Source: Ethanoligenens sp047722935 (GTDB taxonomy: Bacteria > Bacillota > Clostridia > Oscillospirales > Ethanoligenentaceae). Taken from it: a stretch of 35,907 nt of DNA. This document shows positions 33,507 to 35,907 of this stretch, in pieces. The stretch covers positions 1 to 35,907 of the forward strand of contig JBDNZS010000030.1 of the NCBI GenBank assembly GCA_047722935.1, read 5' to 3'. Below the pieces are notes generated by a model. It searched no databases, had not been told where the DNA came from, and saw nothing but the letters and a program-made list of their open reading frames with translations. Made by a program: the position numbers and the translations under genes. Numbering within the stretch: the stretch's first letter is position 1; the number at the start of each line of letters is the position of its first letter.

Positions 33507-33535
33507 TTGACAGAAGAAAACACATGTATTATAAT
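33507..33535 (+). promoter_or_regulatory. Consensus sigma-A promoter of thiT
   Basis: TTGACA (33507-33512), 17-bp spacer, TATAAT (33530-33535): a perfect consensus with optimal spacing. The start point near 33542 lies just before the TPP riboswitch. Confidence 0.88.
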
Positions 33536-33547
33536 TGGAAAACAATT

Positions 33548-33640
33548 GAATGGGGTGCTGAATGATTTCGGCTGAGAAGAAATGTTTTGATATTTCTAAC
33601 CCAGAAACCTGATCCGGATAATACCGGCGTAGGAATACGA
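33548..33640 (+). ncRNA. TPP riboswitch (THI element)
   Basis: Conserved elements in order: GGGGTGC, GCTGAGA, ACCC, CCTGATCCGGATAATACCGG and CGTAGGAA. It lies upstream of the thiamine transporter gene and is followed by a terminator, so thiamine pyrophosphate should switch thiT off by transcription termination. Confidence 0.95.
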
Positions 33641-33646
33641 AGACTT

Positions 33647-33676
33647 AACTGCGCCGGTTTTCCAGCGCGGTTTTTT
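33647..33676 (+). terminator. Regulated terminator of the TPP riboswitch
   Basis: Stem CTGCGC (33649-33654) / GCGCGG (33665-33670) with a GG/CC extension and a loop of T, followed by six T. Confidence 0.82.
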
Positions 33677-33696
33677 GTATATTGGAGGTAAATACA

Positions 33697-34353
33697 ATGA
33701 AAAATCAAAAACAAGCATTCAACAGGGGAACCAGAACCAGAATGAACGCAAGGACTTTGCGCTTGGTGGAAAGCGGAATATTAATCGCGCTTGCCGTCGT
33801 ACTCAGTCTACTAAAACTGTGGCAAATGCCGCTCGGCGGAGAAATCACCTTTTGCAGTATGCTTCCGATTCTTATCGCCGGCTATAAATACGGCCCAAAA
33901 TGGGGGCTGCTAACCGGTTTTACATTCTCAATCATCAAACTGCTACTGGATGGAGGGTTGCTTTCCAGTTTTGCTGGTATGCACTGGCAAAGCATTGTGG
34001 GATCTGCATTTCTTGATTATATCATTGCGTTTTCAGCGCTGGGTCTCGCCGGAATTTATGGCAGAGGTTTTGTCAAGTTTCTGCTCGGTATAGTAACAGC
34101 AGTGGCCATTCGGTTTGTATCGCACGTCATCTCGGGTATCGTTATTTTTTACGCATATGCGTTCGACGTGGGCAGTTTTCCAAAATCGCTCGCATTCTTA
34201 AAAGGACATGTATTGGCCTATTCCGTCCTCTATAATGCGTTCTATCTTCTTCCAGACCTTGCCATCTGCCTGGTCGTAGGGATTTTGCTCTATCGTCCAT
34301 GCCGGTCACTGATCGAGCCCCAAGCCCGTTTTAGCCAGCCTAAATTTCACTGA
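33697..34353 (+). CDS. thiT: Energy-coupled thiamine transporter ThiT
   Basis: 218-residue S-component of an ECF transporter binding thiamine with high affinity; it needs a shared EcfA1-EcfA2-EcfT module from elsewhere. Six hydrophobic segments after a basic N-terminus of about 25 residues that is longer than usual. The loop LWQMPLGGEITFCSMLPILI and GYKYGPKWGLLTGF are typical of the family. The ATG at 33697 has GGAGG eight bases upstream; the longer reading from a TTG at 33682 would translate that site. Control by the TPP riboswitch confirms the substrate. Confidence 0.94.
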   Translation: MKNQKQAFNRGTRTRMNARTLRLVESGILIALAVVLSLLKLWQMPLGGEITFCSMLPILIAGYKYGPKWGLLTGFTFSIIKLLLDGGLLSSFAGMHWQSIVGSAFLDYIIAFSALGLAGIYGRGFVKFLLGIVTAVAIRFVSHVISGIVIFYAYAFDVGSFPKSLAFLKGHVLAYSVLYNAFYLLPDLAICLVVGILLYRPCRSLIEPQARFSQPKFH

Positions 34354-34520
34354 TGCTCCTCTTTGCGCCCTCTTTCATATTGGGCTAAACATTGACACTT
34401 TTGTACCCTTATATTCCCTCGTTTTTGCTGTGCTGGATGCACCGTGCTGACATGTCTCCAGTCACTGTGATCTCCGCTATTATTAATTTTGCAAAAGGCC
34501 TCTTTTTTTATACTTATAAA

Positions 34521-34549
34521 TTGACAATACGGATTACTTGCTATATAAT
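34521..34549 (+). promoter_or_regulatory. Consensus sigma-A promoter of the zinc-ribbon gene
   Basis: TTGACA (34521-34526), 17-bp spacer, TATAAT (34544-34549): perfect consensus. It predicts strong constitutive expression of a short transcript ending at the 34897-34922 terminator. Confidence 0.88.
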
Positions 34550-34606
34550 AGATACAAATGTTCGTAATGTGTACGAGCATAAATTACAAAAATGAGGTAT
34601 AACTGA

Positions 34607-34879
34607 TTGGCTCATCAAGACAAAACTCTGGTATGCGTGGACTGTGGTCAAGAATTCACATTCACTGCAAGCGAACAAGATTTCTTCGAGGAAAAAGGAT
34701 TCACTAACGAACCCAGAAGATGCAAATCTTGCCGCACTGCTCGTAAAAACGGAGGTGCTCCGCAGCGTGAAATGTTTGACGCTGTTTGCGCTTCCTGCGG
34801 AAAAACATGCAAGGTTCCTTTCAAACCCAGAGATGATCGTCCGGTATATTGCAGCGATTGCTTTCAGAACCGGAGATAA
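34607..34879 (+). CDS. Double zinc-ribbon protein
   Basis: 90 residues with two CxxC...CxxC zinc sites. The first is Cys10/Cys13 with Cys39/Cys42 (CVDCGQEFTF and RRCKSCR); the second is Cys61/Cys64 with Cys82/Cys85 (CASCGKTCKVPF and YCSDCF). This matches the clostridial zinc-ribbon family of unknown role that begins with K.L.CVDCG.EF.FT. The TTG at 34607 is preceded by GAGGT. A perfect promoter and a strong terminator make it a single-gene unit. It may bind nucleic acid or act in a zinc-dependent regulatory step, but this is guesswork. Confidence 0.85.
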   Translation: MAHQDKTLVCVDCGQEFTFTASEQDFFEEKGFTNEPRRCKSCRTARKNGGAPQREMFDAVCASCGKTCKVPFKPRDDRPVYCSDCFQNRR

Positions 34880-34896
34880 TTCATATCGGCTTTGAT

Positions 34897-34922
34897 GTAC
34901 GCCCTTCGGGGCGTATTTTTTA
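34897..34922 (+). terminator. Terminator of the zinc-ribbon gene
   Basis: TACGCCC (34898-34904) / GGGCGTA (34909-34915) around a four-base TTCG loop, followed by six T. A textbook intrinsic terminator. Confidence 0.93.
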
Positions 34923-34973
34923 TGCCCTTATCAGCCAACGGCAGTGCTGGCAGACTCTTAGTATACGGCTATA

Positions 34974-35228
34974 TTATTCCCCTTTATCCTGTCTCTTAGC
35001 TGCTTCCTTGGTCTCCTGCTCGTCAAGAATACGTGCGGCCATAATATCCCGATTGATTTTCACAAGTTCCTCAATGCAATATTTGGGGATATTGTGGATA
35101 TTTCCCCGAATCATGATTGTTGGACCGTCTGGATAATGCTTGATATAATCGTATTTTTCTTTCGGTAGGAATGGATATTTAAGATTTGCGTTGTCCTCGT
35201 CCGAAATATCAATGGGATATTTGCCCAT
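34974..35228 (-). CDS. Hypothetical 84-residue acidic/basic protein
   Basis: Begins MGKYPIDISDEDNANLKYPF, continues with KEKYDYIKHYPDGPTIMIRG and a helical C-terminus (IEELVKINRDIMAARILDEQ) ending in charged residues. No membrane segment, no signal peptide, no motif I recognise. The ATG at 35228 has GAGGTGAT upstream; a GTG three codons before it would place the ribosome site inside the gene. It stands alone on the minus strand. Real coding is likely from the good ribosome site and sensible composition; function unknown. Confidence 0.6.
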   Translation of the reverse strand: MGKYPIDISDEDNANLKYPFLPKEKYDYIKHYPDGPTIMIRGNIHNIPKYCIEELVKINRDIMAARILDEQETKEAAKRQDKGE

Positions 35229-35237
35229 ATGTATCAC

Positions 35238-35826
35238 CTCGCTCTATCCTATGCGCTACAGATTGTCCGATTTTCCTATAGGCATAAAGAATGAGATAAC
35301 AAGGATTATCTATCATATCAAGGATAGTTGGTGGTGTTACAACTGCCCTTGACAGGGAGCCATTCTCCAAATAAGATACATACAATGCTTAATTGTAACT
35401 TCATGGTTTTTCACTTCAAATGATAATTTCACATATTTATACATAATACTGTAAAATAATCCTATGTTTTCACCACGCTGCCACATCTATGACGATAGAT
35501 ACGCGGTATCCTCTGCTGGAGCATCAGCTATTCGTGAGGCAAACATTCTTTTAATAGCAAAGCAGAACTATGCTTTGCTATTGTTATCCTGCGATTTGCT
35601 TTATTTGGGTATTTGTTGAGAAGAGCCTTATAGCACATTCAGCTAAAATTATAAAGTTTATTGGAAGCTATCCCCATTACCCTTTCTTACATCACATCCC
35701 TTACTTTTTCCACGCTAAATACTTCTTAGAAATAATCCTATTTTACATTGGTCTCAGTTCTCCAGCTGATCAATATGGTTTAGAGTTTGAATTTACTATC
35801 ATTTTTTGATTTATTGAATCGTAGAA
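35238..35826. other. AT-rich region without a supported gene
   Basis: Open frames of 50-80 codons occur on the plus strand (for example 35464-35619 and 35570-35809), but none has a ribosome binding site and their residues look random (rich in Phe, Ile, Tyr). The only clear structure is the hairpin at 35553-35582. It may be degenerate or a boundary to another locus. Confidence 0.55.
35553..35582. repeat. Perfect 12-bp inverted repeat
   Basis: AATAGCAAAGCA (35553-35564) and TGCTTTGCTATT (35571-35582) with a six-base loop GAACTA. Neither side continues as a T run long enough for a standard terminator. No gene lies close on either strand. Confidence 0.75.
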
Positions 35827-35855
35827 TTGACAAATACATTATATTCTCACATAAT
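35827..35855 (+). promoter_or_regulatory. Predicted promoter reading out of the window
   Basis: TTGACA (35827-35832), 17-bp spacer, CATAAT (35850-35855). A start near 35862 would transcribe towards the right end. An ATG at 35883 opens a frame that runs off the window (MKWYILLY), but it lacks a good ribosome site, so the gene may start beyond the edge. Confidence 0.4.
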
Positions 35856-35907
35856 AAAGGAAACACATTTAATGCATGGTGAATGAAATGGTATATATTG
35901 CTATATG

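Noticed and set aside
33311..33523. Minus-strand 70-codon hydrophobic frame over the small plus-strand ORF
   Set aside because: No ribosome binding site, and the plus-strand frame has a perfect one.
33437..33561. In-frame continuation of the 34-codon ORF after its stop, with four cysteines
   Set aside because: No similarity that I can recognise and it overlaps the thiT promoter and the riboswitch; read-through or recoding cannot be supported.
35570..35809. 79-codon plus-strand frame in the AT-rich tail
   Set aside because: Starts inside the loop of the 12-bp hairpin, has no ribosome site and an unstructured Phe/Ile/Tyr-rich composition.

Overview
The window looks like the chromosome of a low-to-mid GC, spore-forming, Gram-positive clostridium. 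The Oscillospirales/Ruminococcaceae side is most likely, but that placement is inference. The evidence is gene content: spoIIM, a SpoVB-family flippase, a SCIFF ranthipeptide locus, a short HisG paired with HisZ, an ECF-type ThiT, lysine and TPP riboswitches, and Bacillota-style promoters and ribosome binding sites. Nearly all of it is core metabolism in compact operons. There is no tRNA, rRNA, CRISPR array, insertion sequence or prophage that I can support.

Layout. 1-2.6 kb (minus): proC, spoIIM and a XerD-type recombinase. 2.7-7.8 kb (minus): queA, tgt, yajC, a TIGR04086-type membrane protein, the SCIFF precursor scfA and its radical SAM maturase scfB. 7.9-11.6 kb (plus): a lysine riboswitch followed by asd, dapA, dapB and a free-standing two-ACT protein resembling the aspartokinase regulatory subunit. 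11.8-13.4 kb (plus): a SpoVB-like flippase. 13.4-17.1 kb (minus): separate coaB and coaC genes, then a large secreted glucosaminidase with four wall/Ig-like repeats in an A-B-A-B order. 17.4-18.3 kb (plus): an orphan zinc/manganese-binding lipoprotein. 18.4-26.0 kb (minus): a complete ten-gene operon hisZ-G-D-C-B-H-A-F-I-E, many genes overlapping by ATGA. 26.2-30.6 kb (minus): a MacAB-like exporter (adaptor, ATPase, permease) with a small lipoprotein. 30.9-33.3 kb (plus): PcrA helicase. 33.3-34.9 kb (plus): a 34-codon fragment-like ORF, a TPP riboswitch with thiT, and a double zinc-ribbon protein. 35.0-35.9 kb: an unrecognised 84-residue protein and an AT-rich tail with no convincing gene.

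How the parts work together. The queA-tgt-yajC order is a common Bacillota arrangement and here leads into the SCIFF pair. A strong hairpin between scfA and scfB probably keeps the precursor in excess over its maturase. The lysine riboswitch ties three diaminopimelate/lysine genes, and a possible feedback-sensing ACT protein, to lysine level. The his operon needs only a histidinol-phosphatase from elsewhere.

The most interesting unexplained signal is a short motif, GCATTCTRT. It occurs twice in the scfA promoter with a 30-bp period and twice, inverted, in the coaB/metal-lipoprotein divergent promoter region, where the positions suggest a shared operator. Other items worth a look are nested inverted repeats between queA and tgt, the 34-codon ORF, and the duplicated repeat architecture of the glucosaminidase.
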